DNA from: UBA3700 sp963592135
GTDB taxonomy: Bacteria > Bacillota > Clostridia > Christensenellales > UBA3700
Direction: 5' to 3'
Assembly: GCA_963592135.1 (NCBI GenBank)
Contig: CAVAVP010000016.1
Coordinates: 13,000-76,999, forward strand
DNA length: 64,000 nucleotides
The translations under genes and the position numbers were made by a program. The notes below the pieces were generated by a model that saw only the letters and a program-made list of their open reading frames with translations, had not been told where the DNA came from and ran no database searches. Below, in pieces: positions 7,470 through 17,400 of this stretch; position 1 is the first letter of the stretch; each line of letters begins with the position of its first letter.

Positions 7470-8726
7470 TTATCTTATAATATCATTTTCATACAATGGA
7501 TATTTTTCGCAAAGTTCTACTACTTTCTTTGTACATCTCTCAACGGCTGCTTCTCCATTATCAATTAAGTCTGCAATACAATCAGCAATGACAATCATAT
7601 CATCTTCTTTCATCCCTCTTGCAGTAACTGCTGGGGTTCCAATTCTAATACCACTTGTAACAAAAGGTTTTTGAGTATCAAATGGTATGGCATTCTTATT
7701 AGCGGTAATATGAGCTGCATCAAGTAAAGCTTCAATTTCTTTACCTGTTTTACCTTTTTTAGTTAAATCAACAAGCATTAAATGATTATCTGTGCCACCA
7801 GATACTAAATCTATTCCTCTTTCAAGAAGTGCTTCAGATAAAACTTTAGCATTCTTTACAATTTGTTGTTGATAAGCTTTAAATTCAGGTGTTAATGCTT
7901 CCTTTAGAGCAACTGCTTTAGCGGCTATAATATGCATCAATGGACCACCTTGTGTTCCTGGGAAAATTGCTTTATTTATCTTTAGGAATAGTTCTTCATC
8001 ATTAGTTAAAATTAATCCACCTCTTGGGCCACGTAATGTTTTATGAGTAGTTGTTGTAACAACATCAGCAACTCCGACTGGACTTGGATGGCAGCCCGCA
8101 GCAACAAGTCCTGCAATATGAGCCATATCTACCATTAAATAAGCACCAACTTTGTTTGCTATCTCTTTAAATCTCTTAAAGTCTATAATTCTTGGATAAG
8201 CAGAAGCTCCTGCTAAAATTAATTTTGGTTTACACTCAAGTGCAATTCTTTCAACTTCATCATAGTCTATCATACATGTTTCCTTGCTTACTTCGTATGG
8301 AACAATATTAAAATATTTTCCGGAAATATTTACTGGACTACCATGAGATAAATGTCCGCCGTGAGCAAGAGACATAGATAAAACAGTATCACCTGGTTGT
8401 AACAAAGCAAAAAATACTGCAAGATTTGCATTTGCACCAGAGTGAGGTTGAACATTAGCATATTTTGCTCCAAATAATTCACAAGCTCTATTTCTAGCTA
8501 GATCTTCAACAATATCAATATATTGACATCCACCATAATATCTTTTACCTGGATATCCTTCAGCATATTTGTTTGTTAAATGAGAACCCATTGCGGCCAT
8601 AACTGCAGGTGAAACTATATTTTCACTAGCTATAAGCTCAATATTATGTTGTTGTCTTGCTAATTCTTTTTCAAAAGCATCAACAATCTCTGGATCTGTT
8701 GCTTTAATTGTCTTAAAGTCTATCAT
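7470..8726 (-). CDS. glyA: serine hydroxymethyltransferase
   Basis: PLP enzyme that interconverts serine and glycine while loading tetrahydrofolate with a one-carbon unit. The 418 residues are standard. The PLP lysine lies in TTTTHKTLRGPRGG (Lys229, same number as in E. coli), with SGANANLAV (96-104) and YAEGYPGKRYYGG (54-66) as folate and substrate motifs. It is the last gene of a long minus-strand run, 11 bp after the thioredoxin gene, and is followed by a strong terminator. The one-carbon units it makes also serve TrmFO upstream in the same run, which uses methylene-THF. Confidence 0.98.
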   Translation of the reverse strand: MIDFKTIKATDPEIVDAFEKELARQQHNIELIASENIVSPAVMAAMGSHLTNKYAEGYPGKRYYGGCQYIDIVEDLARNRACELFGAKYANVQPHSGANANLAVFFALLQPGDTVLSMSLAHGGHLSHGSPVNISGKYFNIVPYEVSKETCMIDYDEVERIALECKPKLILAGASAYPRIIDFKRFKEIANKVGAYLMVDMAHIAGLVAAGCHPSPVGVADVVTTTTHKTLRGPRGGLILTNDEELFLKINKAIFPGTQGGPLMHIIAAKAVALKEALTPEFKAYQQQIVKNAKVLSEALLERGIDLVSGGTDNHLMLVDLTKKGKTGKEIEALLDAAHITANKNAIPFDTQKPFVTSGIRIGTPAVTARGMKEDDMIVIADCIADLIDNGEAAVERCTKKVVELCEKYPLYENDIIR

Positions 8727-8737
8727 GAAATTACCTC

Positions 8738-9043
8738 CTAAATATTTTTATTTATAAATTCTTTTAATTCGGCTAAGTCTAAATATCCTACAGACTTATC
8801 TATTATTTTACCATTTTTGAAAACTCCTAAATATGGCACAGCTTGAATATTGTAAGACATTGCAATATCTAAAGCTTCATCAATATTTAATTTACCACAT
8901 TCTATTAAACCTTCTTCACTTACCTTCTCTACATTTGGTGCCAACATTTTGCAAGGTCCACACCAAGATGCATAAAAGTCTACTAAAACTAAATCTTTAT
9001 TTATAAAGTCATTAAAGTTTTCAGAATTTAATATCTCTACCAT
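8738..9043 (-). CDS. trxA: thioredoxin
   Basis: Small dithiol-disulfide carrier of about 101 residues with the active-site ASWCGPCKM (Cys at 28 and 31) and cis-proline motif AVPYL. A longer frame starting with GTG at 9055 overlaps aspS. I prefer the ATG at 9043, because GTGAGG just upstream is a good Shine-Dalgarno for it and the overlap disappears. The residue after the cis-Pro is Tyr, where Thr is most common, so it is a divergent thioredoxin rather than the house-keeping consensus. It sits between aspS and glyA. A protein-disulfide role other than ribonucleotide reduction is possible. Confidence 0.9.
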   Translation of the reverse strand: MVEILNSENFNDFINKDLVLVDFYASWCGPCKMLAPNVEKVSEEGLIECGKLNIDEALDIAMSYNIQAVPYLGVFKNGKIIDKSVGYLDLAELKEFINKNI

Positions 9044-9044
9044 A

Positions 9045-10829
9045 TTATTCCTCACACTTAATTTTTAAATCTTTTAATTGTTGTTGATCAACCTCTGATG
9101 GAGCATCACTCATTAAACATGAAGCGTTTTGAACTTTAGGGAATGCAATAACATCTTTAATGTTGTCAATTTGACCACAAAGCATTGTCATTCTGTCTAA
9201 TCCAAATGCTAACCCGCCATGAGGAGGTGCGCCATACTTGAAGGCGTCAACAAAGAATCCAAACTTAACTTTTATTTGTTCTTCTGTTAATCCAATTAAA
9301 CTAAATATCTTTTCTTGTAATTTTGGATTGTGAATTCTTACTGATCCACCGCCAGCTTCTTGTCCGTTAATTACCATATCGTAAGCATTTGACCTAACAC
9401 TTAGTGGATCCGTGTCCAATAATGGATAATCTTCAACCATTGGAGCAGTAAAAGGATGGTGCATAGCAACTAATCTTTGTTCTTCTTCACTCCACTCAAA
9501 CATTGGGAATTCTGTAATCCATAAGAAATCATATGTAGATTTATCATATAAATTGTATTTATTTGCAATCTCACAACGAAGTGCTCCTAAAGAGTTAAAT
9601 GTTACATTTGCTTTATCTGAAGCTACAAAGAATAATACATCTCCAACCTCTGCATTTAACTTTTGCATAATTGCATTCTTTTCATCCTCACTTAAGAACT
9701 TAAAGAACGATGATGTAACTCCATCTTCCTTTACCATAGCCCATGCAAGGCCTTTAGCTCCATATGTTTTAACGAACTCGCCATAAGCATCCATATCTTT
9801 TCTTGTCATCTTTGAAGCTAAACCTTTAGCATTAATAGCACGAACTGCACCACCTGCGTTTACGGCATTTGCAAACACTCCAAATCCACAATTTTTAACA
9901 ATATCAGACAAGTTATTAAGCTCTAAACCATATCTTGTATCAGGCTTATCACTACCCCATCTTTCCATTGCTTCTTTCCATGTAATTCTTCTAAATTGAC
10001 CATCAAACTTACAACCACAACATTCACTGAATACTTTTTTAACCAAACCTTCAGCTACTCCCATAACATCTTCACAAGATTCTACGTAACTCATTTCCAT
10101 ATCTATTTGAGTAAATTCTGGTTGTCTATTAGCTCTTAAGTCTTCATCTCTAAAGCATCTTGCTATTTGATAATATCTATCCATACCTGCAATCATTAAT
10201 AATTGCTTATAAATTTGTGGAGATTGAGGTAATGCGTAAAACTCACCTGGGTGTACACGAGATGGAACTAAATAATCTCTAGCGCCTTCTGGTGTTGATT
10301 TTCCTAAACATGGAGTTTCAATATCTAAAAACTCATTGTCTGCTAAATAGTTTCTTACAATGTGAGTAATCTTATTTCTTAAAACCAATGCATTTTGAAG
10401 TGATGGTCTTCTTAAATCAAGATATCTATATTTTAATCTTAGATTTTCATTAACATTTACATCATCTTTAATTTCAAAAGGTGTTGTCTCAGCTTCAGAT
10501 AAAATCTTTAACTCTGTAGCTAAAATTTCAATTTCACCTGTTGGAAGTGTTTTATTAATATTTGTTCCTCTAGATCTTACAGTTCCTGTGATTGCAACTA
10601 CATATTCTGTACGAAGTGTTGTAGCCTTTTCAAAAACGGCCTTATCTACTTTGTCATCAAATGCTACTTGTACTAATCCTGAGATATCTCTTACATCAAT
10701 AAATACTAGACTTCCTAAATTTCTATATTTAGCAACAAAGCCCATTACAGTAACGATTTTACCTTCGTCACTTCCTCTTAATACACCACACTTGTGTGTT
10801 CTTTTTGTACTACCTAAATTGTCTATCAT
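9045..10829 (-). CDS. aspS: aspartyl-tRNA synthetase, bacterial type
   Basis: Class II synthetase of 594 residues. It has an N-terminal OB-fold anticodon domain, motif 2 around FRDEDLRANRQPEFTQID, the bacterial GAD insertion domain (roughly residues 300-420) and motif 3 GLAFGLDRMTM near the C-terminus. Bacteria lacking AsnRS and GatCAB-independent charging often have a non-discriminating form; this cannot be decided here. It follows hisS by 9 bp, the usual hisS-aspS pair in Firmicutes. No T-box is seen before either, and both seem to depend on the upstream promoter. Confidence 0.98.
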   Translation of the reverse strand: MIDNLGSTKRTHKCGVLRGSDEGKIVTVMGFVAKYRNLGSLVFIDVRDISGLVQVAFDDKVDKAVFEKATTLRTEYVVAITGTVRSRGTNINKTLPTGEIEILATELKILSEAETTPFEIKDDVNVNENLRLKYRYLDLRRPSLQNALVLRNKITHIVRNYLADNEFLDIETPCLGKSTPEGARDYLVPSRVHPGEFYALPQSPQIYKQLLMIAGMDRYYQIARCFRDEDLRANRQPEFTQIDMEMSYVESCEDVMGVAEGLVKKVFSECCGCKFDGQFRRITWKEAMERWGSDKPDTRYGLELNNLSDIVKNCGFGVFANAVNAGGAVRAINAKGLASKMTRKDMDAYGEFVKTYGAKGLAWAMVKEDGVTSSFFKFLSEDEKNAIMQKLNAEVGDVLFFVASDKANVTFNSLGALRCEIANKYNLYDKSTYDFLWITEFPMFEWSEEEQRLVAMHHPFTAPMVEDYPLLDTDPLSVRSNAYDMVINGQEAGGGSVRIHNPKLQEKIFSLIGLTEEQIKVKFGFFVDAFKYGAPPHGGLAFGLDRMTMLCGQIDNIKDVIAFPKVQNASCLMSDAPSEVDQQQLKDLKIKCEE

Positions 10830-10838
10830 ATTTTGCCT

Positions 10839-12086
10839 CTACTTAAAGTATTGTACTAATTTATCTAAATCAATTGATGATTGTTCACCACTTGACATAT
10901 TTTTAATATTAACTTTGTTATTTTGTATTTCATCATCACCTAAAACAATTAAGTTTTTAGCAGAGATTTTATCTGCGTATTTCATTTGTGCTTTAAATGA
11001 TCTATCCATTAAATCTATATCAGTGCTAACACCGGCGCTTCTTAGACTTTGCGCCATTTGCATTACTATATCCTTAGCCTTATCTCCCATTGGAATAATG
11101 TATAAATCTGGAACTTCCTCATCTCCAACAGATAAACCTAATGCTTCTAGGGTTAGTATTAGTCTTTCAAGTCCCATTCCAAAGCCTACTGCTGGAGTTG
11201 GTTTTCCACCAACTTCTTCAACAAGGTTGTTATATCTACCACCGCCACAAACAGTACCTTGAGCGCCAATGTTATTTGAAACAAATTCGAAGACCGTTCT
11301 TGTATAGTAGTCTAAGCCTCTAACAATATGTGGATTTACTACATAATCTATCTTTAATTTATCTAATTCTTTAATAACATTTTCATGATGTGCTTTACAA
11401 TCATCACATAAATAATCTAGTACTATCGGAGCTTTCGCTGCAATATTTTTGCAATGTTCAACTTTGCAATCCAAAATTCTTAATGGATTCTTTTCAAATC
11501 TTTCGCGACATGTTTCGCAAAGTTCATCTAGTTTTGAACTAAAGTATTCCTTTAGCGCTTTATTATATCTTTTCCTGCACTCTGGGCATCCAATACTATT
11601 TATATTTAATGTTAAGTTTTTAATACCTAATTTATCAAAAATAGATTTAGCAACCATCATTACTTCAACATCTGCCATGTACGATGCGGAGCCATAATAT
11701 TCTATACCAAATTGGTGATGTTCACGAAGTCTTCCTGCTTGTGGTTTTTCGTATCTAAAAACTGGTGTTATATAGAACATCTTCGTTGGTTGTGGATTAT
11801 TATATAACGCATTTTCAATAAAAGAACGAGCAACACCTGCTGTTCCCTCTGGCTTTAATGTAATGCTTCTTTCTCCTTTATCTAAGAAAGTATACATTTC
11901 CTTATTTACTATATCTGTTGTATCACCAACACCTCTTAAGAAAAGCTCTGTATGTTCAAAAACTGGGGTTCTAATTTCTTTAATGTTAAAACTCTTTGCA
12001 ACATCTTTAACAACTTTTTCTACATAGTGCCACTTATATGATTCTTGTGGTAATACATCTTTTGTACCCTTAGGTATATTTATCAT
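10839..12086 (-). CDS. hisS: histidyl-tRNA synthetase
   Basis: Class II synthetase, 415 residues. Motif 1 region near IRTPVFEHTELF, motif 2 FRYEKPQAGRLREHHQFGIE, histidine-binding GLDYYTRTVFEF and motif 3 AVGFGMGLERL are all present, followed by the C-terminal anticodon domain. Insertion-domain cysteines (CPECRKRY, CETC, CDDC) suggest a zinc-binding insert of the kind seen in some HisRS. It lies between hslU (10 bp) and aspS (9 bp). The cognate tRNA-His gene is in this window at 48745. Confidence 0.97.
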   Translation of the reverse strand: MINIPKGTKDVLPQESYKWHYVEKVVKDVAKSFNIKEIRTPVFEHTELFLRGVGDTTDIVNKEMYTFLDKGERSITLKPEGTAGVARSFIENALYNNPQPTKMFYITPVFRYEKPQAGRLREHHQFGIEYYGSASYMADVEVMMVAKSIFDKLGIKNLTLNINSIGCPECRKRYNKALKEYFSSKLDELCETCRERFEKNPLRILDCKVEHCKNIAAKAPIVLDYLCDDCKAHHENVIKELDKLKIDYVVNPHIVRGLDYYTRTVFEFVSNNIGAQGTVCGGGRYNNLVEEVGGKPTPAVGFGMGLERLILTLEALGLSVGDEEVPDLYIIPMGDKAKDIVMQMAQSLRSAGVSTDIDLMDRSFKAQMKYADKISAKNLIVLGDDEIQNNKVNIKNMSSGEQSSIDLDKLVQYFK

Positions 12087-12096
12087 CTTGTGCCTC

Positions 12097-13422
12097 TTAT
12101 AAAATAAACTTATTTAAATTCAATGATTTAATTGATGACCCCATATGGTCTTCAACATACTTTTTATCTACAACTAAATTATGCTCTTCATTATAATCTG
12201 CAGCCTCAAAAGATACATCCTCTAAAAGCTTTTCCATAATTGTAGATAATCTTCTAGCACCAATATCTTCATTTGTCTCATTTTGAGCAGCAGCTATTTC
12301 AGCAATGTATTCAATAGCATCATTAGTAAACTTTAACTTAATGTTATCTACTTTTAAAAGTTCTGTATATTGCATTAAAATAGCATTATCTGGCTTTGTT
12401 AGAATTTCAACGAAATCTTCCTTTGTTAAACTATTTAAATCTACTCTAATTGGGAATCTTCCTTGAAGTTCTGGAATTAAATCAGAAACTGAAGATACAT
12501 GGAATGCACCTGCTGCAATAAATAGTATATAATCCGTTTTAACGTTTCCATGTTTTGTATTTACAGTAGATCCTTCAACTATTGGCAAAATATCTCTTTG
12601 AACACCTTCTCTTGATACATCTTGACCTGATGTATTGCCTTTAGATGCAATCTTATCTATTTCATCAATAAAAATAATTCCGTCATTTTCAGCTCTTCTT
12701 ATTGCCTCTGCGTCAATATCTTCTTTATCTACAAGTGACTCAACAGCTTCATCTATTAAAATCTTATAAGCATTAGCTACTGATATACTTCTTTTCTTTA
12801 ATGGAGCCTTTCCTCCCATCATTTGCTTTGTTATATCAGCAATAGAGAATTGGATGCTTCCACCTTGTCCCATAATCATAGGATTCTTTTGAGTCTCAGG
12901 AAGTGCAATATCTATAACTAAATCATCAATTTTGCCTTCTCGTAGCTCTTGTAAAACATAAGCTCTAATTTGACTTTCAGATAAATCTAAATAAGAATCT
13001 TTTCTCTTTTCTATAATTGCTGGGATAATTTTAGCCTCAGCCATTTCTTTAGCTCTTTGTTCAACACTTTTAGATTGCTCTTCTTTAACTAATCTATATG
13101 AAGCTTCAACAAGTTCTCTTACCATAGATTCAACATCTCGCCCCACATAACCTACTTCTGTAAACTTTGTAGCCTCAACCTTTACAAATGGAGCCTTTAC
13201 AAGTTTTGCAAGTCTTCTTGCAATTTCTGTCTTACCAACTCCAGTAGGTCCCTTCATAATGATATTTTTTGGTGTAATTTCATCTTGAAGTTCCTTTGGA
13301 AGTCTAGATCTTCTATATCTATTTCTTAAAGCAACAGCAACAGCTCTTTTTGCTTCATCTTGACCAATAATAAATCTATTTAATTCATTAACTATTTGTT
13401 TTGGGGTTAATTCATCTACCAT
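12097..13422 (-). CDS. hslU: ATP-dependent protease ATPase subunit HslU (ClpY)
   Basis: AAA+ unfoldase hexamer that feeds substrates to HslV. The 441 residues carry the Walker A GPTGVGKT (58-65), Walker B FIDEIDKIA, the intermediate (I) domain with DLVIDIALPE, and the sensor region GRFPIRVDL. The C-terminus ends in LNLNKFIL; HslU C-terminal tails insert into HslV to activate it. Starts 1 bp after the hslV stop. In many Firmicutes codY follows; here hisS does. Confidence 0.97.
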   Translation of the reverse strand: MVDELTPKQIVNELNRFIIGQDEAKRAVAVALRNRYRRSRLPKELQDEITPKNIIMKGPTGVGKTEIARRLAKLVKAPFVKVEATKFTEVGYVGRDVESMVRELVEASYRLVKEEQSKSVEQRAKEMAEAKIIPAIIEKRKDSYLDLSESQIRAYVLQELREGKIDDLVIDIALPETQKNPMIMGQGGSIQFSIADITKQMMGGKAPLKKRSISVANAYKILIDEAVESLVDKEDIDAEAIRRAENDGIIFIDEIDKIASKGNTSGQDVSREGVQRDILPIVEGSTVNTKHGNVKTDYILFIAAGAFHVSSVSDLIPELQGRFPIRVDLNSLTKEDFVEILTKPDNAILMQYTELLKVDNIKLKFTNDAIEYIAEIAAAQNETNEDIGARRLSTIMEKLLEDVSFEAADYNEEHNLVVDKKYVEDHMGSSIKSLNLNKFIL

Positions 13423-13423
13423 T

Positions 13424-13963
13424 TTATACCTCCTCTACAATAATGTGATCATTTGTAAATACACATAATTCACTAGCTATCTTTAATGATTTGTAAGCAA
13501 TATCTTTAGCTAAAAGCTCGGTTTCGCTTACTAAAGCTCTTGCAGCAGCTAACGCATAATTACCACCAGAGCCTATTGCGCAAACACCACCATCTGGTTC
13601 AATAACTTCACCGGAGCCAGAAACAATAAGCAATGTTTCCTTATCTGCAACAATCATCATAGCATCTAATTTTCTTGGCAATTTATCACCTCTCCAAAGT
13701 TCAGCAAGTTCTACTGCACTTCTCATTAAATTACCACTATATTTTTGCAACATTTTTTCTAGTTTTTCACTAAGAGCCATAGCATCTGCAACAGAACCAG
13801 CAAAGCCCATAACGACTCTATCATTAAAAATTCTTCTTACTTTTCTTGCTGTTCCTTTTAAAATAACGCTTTGTCCCATAGTAATTTGACCATCACCGGC
13901 AATTGCAGTTTGGCCATTTTTTCTAACAGCACAAATTGTTGTTCCTCTTAATTCTATTTCCAT
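13424..13963 (-). CDS. hslV: ATP-dependent protease peptidase subunit HslV (ClpQ)
   Basis: Proteasome-type peptidase of 179 residues. The motif TTICAVRKNG is preceded by seven residues (MEIELRG), so the catalytic threonine (Thr8) must be exposed by removing a short propeptide, as in the longer Firmicutes forms. GDGQITMGQ, KVRRIF and GFAGSVADA are the family signatures. It sits 8 bp after trmFO and 1 bp before hslU. Confidence 0.97.
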   Translation of the reverse strand: MEIELRGTTICAVRKNGQTAIAGDGQITMGQSVILKGTARKVRRIFNDRVVMGFAGSVADAMALSEKLEKMLQKYSGNLMRSAVELAELWRGDKLPRKLDAMMIVADKETLLIVSGSGEVIEPDGGVCAIGSGGNYALAAARALVSETELLAKDIAYKSLKIASELCVFTNDHIIVEEV

Positions 13964-13971
13964 TTTTCACC

Positions 13972-15279
13972 TCATAATTTCACTGTAGCTAAATAATTAT
14001 CTATAGCTTCAAGTGAGCGCAATGTATATTGCAATTTTCTTTCTTTTTTATCCCTTTTAGGACTTTCTAATATTGGTAAAATTCCAAAGTTTGCATTCAT
14101 CGGCTCGTAATCTACATTTTCTTGAGACACATGTCTTTGAAGCGTTCCAATTATACTTTCTTTTGGCATTACCAAATGTTCTTTTTCTTTTAGTGTTAAA
14201 TCCAAATTTATAGCAGCAATCAAACCACTCATAATAGATTCAACATATCCTTCAACTCCAGTTATTTGTCCTGCAAAGAATATATTCTTATTGGACTTTA
14301 ACTGAAAAGCCTCATTTAATACTTTTGGTGCATTTATATAAGTATTTCTATGCATTACACCATATCTTTCAAATTCGACATTTTCAAGGCCTGGTATTAA
14401 TCTAAATACTCTTTCTTGCTCTCCAAACTTTAAGTTTGTTTGGAAACCAACTATATTATATGCATCCCCTTCTATATTTTCCTTTCTAAGTTGAACTACT
14501 GCATAAAATCTTTCATCGCTTCCTGGTCTTCTTATACCCTTTGGACGAAGTGGTCCAAAACGCATTGTATCCTCACCTCTTGATGCCATAATTTCTATTG
14601 GCATACAATTTTCAAAAACGTTGACATCAAAATCATGAAGCCCAGCTCTTTGAGCATGAATTAGTTCATTATAGAAGTTTAAATATTCTTCTTTGTTCAT
14701 TGGGCAGTTTATGTAATCATCTCCACCTTTATCATATCTTGCGGCAAAGAATGCTTTATTGAAATCAATTCCCTCTTTAGATACAATCGGAGCTACAGCA
14801 TCATAAAACTGCAAATATTCATCAGTTCCTAAAACCCTAGATATATCTTTAGATAATGCATCTGAAGTTAGTGGACCTGAAGCAATAATTGTAGGAATAG
14901 ATTCGTCAATATTAACAAACTCTTCACGAATTATATTTAAGTTTTCAAACTTAGTTAACTCGCTATAAACATATTTGCTAAATAATTCTCTATCAACCGC
15001 CAGCGCTCCACCTGCTGGAACTTGAGCTTTATAGGCACAAGTAAGTAGCAAGCTACCCAATTTTTCCATCTCTAGTTTTAAAAGTCCATGTCCTGTATCT
15101 TTATTAACACTCTTTAGAGAGTTTGAACATACAAGTTCTGCTAAATTATTTGTTTTATGACAAGGAGTATTTTTAACTCCTCTCATTTCATAAAGGTCAA
15201 CACTGTAACCTCTTTTTAGCAATTGATATGCAGCTTCACACCCTGCAAGGCCACCACCTATTACTCTTATTCTATTCAT
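13972..15279 (-). CDS. trmFO: methylene-THF tRNA (uracil-54-C5) methyltransferase TrmFO
   Basis: Flavoenzyme that makes ribothymidine at position 54 of tRNA using 5,10-methylene-THF and reduced FAD, unlike SAM-dependent TrmA. The 435 residues begin with a dinucleotide-binding RVIGGGLAGCEAAYQL. Cys51 in LVCSNSLKS and the GQITGVEGYVES motif are diagnostic. The start overlaps the topA stop by 8 bp. Old name gid. In B. subtilis the order is topA-trmFO-xerC-hslV-hslU-codY; here xerC is absent. Confidence 0.97.
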   Translation of the reverse strand: MNRIRVIGGGLAGCEAAYQLLKRGYSVDLYEMRGVKNTPCHKTNNLAELVCSNSLKSVNKDTGHGLLKLEMEKLGSLLLTCAYKAQVPAGGALAVDRELFSKYVYSELTKFENLNIIREEFVNIDESIPTIIASGPLTSDALSKDISRVLGTDEYLQFYDAVAPIVSKEGIDFNKAFFAARYDKGGDDYINCPMNKEEYLNFYNELIHAQRAGLHDFDVNVFENCMPIEIMASRGEDTMRFGPLRPKGIRRPGSDERFYAVVQLRKENIEGDAYNIVGFQTNLKFGEQERVFRLIPGLENVEFERYGVMHRNTYINAPKVLNEAFQLKSNKNIFFAGQITGVEGYVESIMSGLIAAINLDLTLKEKEHLVMPKESIIGTLQRHVSQENVDYEPMNANFGILPILESPKRDKKERKLQYTLRSLEAIDNYLATVKL

Positions 15280-17389
15280 TGTCGTCAGAAGAATCTGATT
15301 TGTCTTCTTTTGCGTTTACTACTGTCTTACAATTTCTATCCTGACAGATATATTTTTTAGTACCATCTTTTGCTGTAAATATCTTCATTGCAGAATTGCA
15401 CTTAGGACAAAGTATAGGAGCCGGTATATCCCAACTTATAAATTTACAAGCAGGATATCCTGTACATGTATAGTAAGGTTTACCACTCTTTCCTATTCTC
15501 TTACACACATCCTTTCCGCACATTGGACATTTAGCAACTGGATCTTCAATTGGCTCTGTATGTTTACAAAGTGGGAATCTTGAACAACCTAAGAATGGGC
15601 CATTCTTACCATTTCTTATAAGCATCTTTGCTCCACATTTTGAACAAATGACATTACTTTCTTTTGGTTCATTTTTTATATGTGGTCCGATTATTTTCTT
15701 ATGGAATTCAGGATAGAATTCATCAATAACTTTTTGCCACTTTTCGTTCCCTTCTGCTATTTTATCTAAGTTAGTTTCCATCTCCGCTGTAAACTTGACA
15801 TTCATAATATCTGGGAAATTCTTATTTAAATATTCTACAACTTGGCAACCTAGCTCTGTTGGAACTAACTCCTTTTTCTTATTTTCTGTATTTTTTACAA
15901 TCTCAACATACTTTCTATTTAATAAAACTGTTACTGTACTTGAGTATGTAGATGGACGACCAATACCATTATCTTCCATTGTTTTTATAATTGTACCATC
16001 TGTATATCTTGGCTCTGGCTTTGTAAATTTTTGCTCGCCTTTTAAATCTTGCATAAATACATTTTCTTGCTCATTAAAGTTTGGAAGAGACTTTGTTTCA
16101 TCTTTTTCATCACTCATGCTATAGGCTGCTGTAAAACCTTTAAATACGCAAGTTTTGCCCTTTAATTTATATTCATAAACATTGCTACTATTTTTAGACA
16201 ATACTTGAACATCTAACGTATTATAAACAGCTGAAGCCATTTGTGATGCTAAGAATCTCTTGTAAATTAAGTTATATAATCTCCATTCTTCTTTTTTCAT
16301 TTTATCTTTTAAAGAATCAGGAGTTCTATTCATATCAATTGGACGAATTGCTTCGTGGGCATCTTGTGCATCACCTTTTGTTGCATAAAAGTTTGGAGTA
16401 TTTGGAACATAATCCGGTCCGTAGTTTTCATTGTTTTTAATAAAATCCAAACATGCTCTTTGTGCCTCAGGTGAAACTCTTACAGAGTCTGTTCTTATGT
16501 ATGTAACTAATGCTATTTGACCCTCGCCTTGAACGTCAGCACCTTCATATAACTTTTGTGCACATGAGGTTACCATCGCTGCTGTAAAACCTAATTTACT
16601 TATGGCTTCTTGTTGCATTGAAGATGTAGTAAATGGAGCCGGTGCATGTGCTTTAGATTGAGATCTCTTTACATTTCCAATACTCCAATCGCCTGCTTTT
16701 GAATTATCTATTATACTTTGAGCATCAGTAGAATTATTTACTTTAATTTTTTTACCATTTAGTTTTTCTAAATCACATTTATATGATTTAGAGTCTTTTG
16801 TCTTAGAGATATATGCTGATATATTCCAATATTCTTCTGGCTTAAAGTTTTTAATTTCATTTTCTCTATCTATAATAAGCTTTAATGTTACGGATTGAAC
16901 ACGACCAGCTGATAAACCTGATTGAATGGCTTTTGATACAACCGGAGATAATTCATAACCTACAAGTCTATCTAAAACTCTTCTTGCTTGATAAGCATCA
17001 ACCAAATTCATATCTATAGCTCTTGGCATTGTTAATGCCTTTTCTACAGCTTTTTTAGAAATTTCGTTAAACTCTATACGAATATCATTTCCTGAGATAT
17101 TACAAACCTCTGAGATATGCCAAGAAATTGCTTCTCCTTCTCTATCAGGGTCGCCTGCTAAATATACTTTATCTGCCTTTGCTGCTTCTTGTTTTATATA
17201 TTTAATTGTAGCTTCTTTTGCAGGAGATATAACGTATTCAGGTTTATAGTTGTTCTTTACATCTACGCCAGTAGATTTTTCAGGTAAATCTCTAACATGA
17301 CCTTTAGAGGCTATTACCTTATAACCACTGCCTAAATATTTTGATATTGTTGTTGCCTTGTGAGGCGATTCTACTATAATTAATTTCAT
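15272..17389 (-). CDS. topA: DNA topoisomerase I
   Basis: Relaxes negative supercoils by transient single-strand cleavage. The 705 residues hold the Toprim domain (IVESPHKATTI at the N-terminus; DPDREGE 80-86), the catalytic tyrosine in TYIRTDSVR (Tyr297), and three C-terminal four-cysteine zinc modules (beginning CSKCGAK, CPMCGK and CPKCNS), followed by an acidic tail. It lies 11 bp after the lipobox membrane protein and overlaps trmFO, so it is co-transcribed with both. Confidence 0.98.
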   Translation of the reverse strand: MKLIIVESPHKATTISKYLGSGYKVIASKGHVRDLPEKSTGVDVKNNYKPEYVISPAKEATIKYIKQEAAKADKVYLAGDPDREGEAISWHISEVCNISGNDIRIEFNEISKKAVEKALTMPRAIDMNLVDAYQARRVLDRLVGYELSPVVSKAIQSGLSAGRVQSVTLKLIIDRENEIKNFKPEEYWNISAYISKTKDSKSYKCDLEKLNGKKIKVNNSTDAQSIIDNSKAGDWSIGNVKRSQSKAHAPAPFTTSSMQQEAISKLGFTAAMVTSCAQKLYEGADVQGEGQIALVTYIRTDSVRVSPEAQRACLDFIKNNENYGPDYVPNTPNFYATKGDAQDAHEAIRPIDMNRTPDSLKDKMKKEEWRLYNLIYKRFLASQMASAVYNTLDVQVLSKNSSNVYEYKLKGKTCVFKGFTAAYSMSDEKDETKSLPNFNEQENVFMQDLKGEQKFTKPEPRYTDGTIIKTMEDNGIGRPSTYSSTVTVLLNRKYVEIVKNTENKKKELVPTELGCQVVEYLNKNFPDIMNVKFTAEMETNLDKIAEGNEKWQKVIDEFYPEFHKKIIGPHIKNEPKESNVICSKCGAKMLIRNGKNGPFLGCSRFPLCKHTEPIEDPVAKCPMCGKDVCKRIGKSGKPYYTCTGYPACKFISWDIPAPILCPKCNSAMKIFTAKDGTKKYICQDRNCKTVVNAKEDKSDSSDDNE

Positions 17390-17400
17390 TATTTGCCTTT

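Noticed and set aside
9044..9055. Longer thioredoxin from GTG at 9055
   Set aside because: The GTGAGG there is better explained as the ribosome site of the ATG at 9043, which also removes the overlap with aspS.
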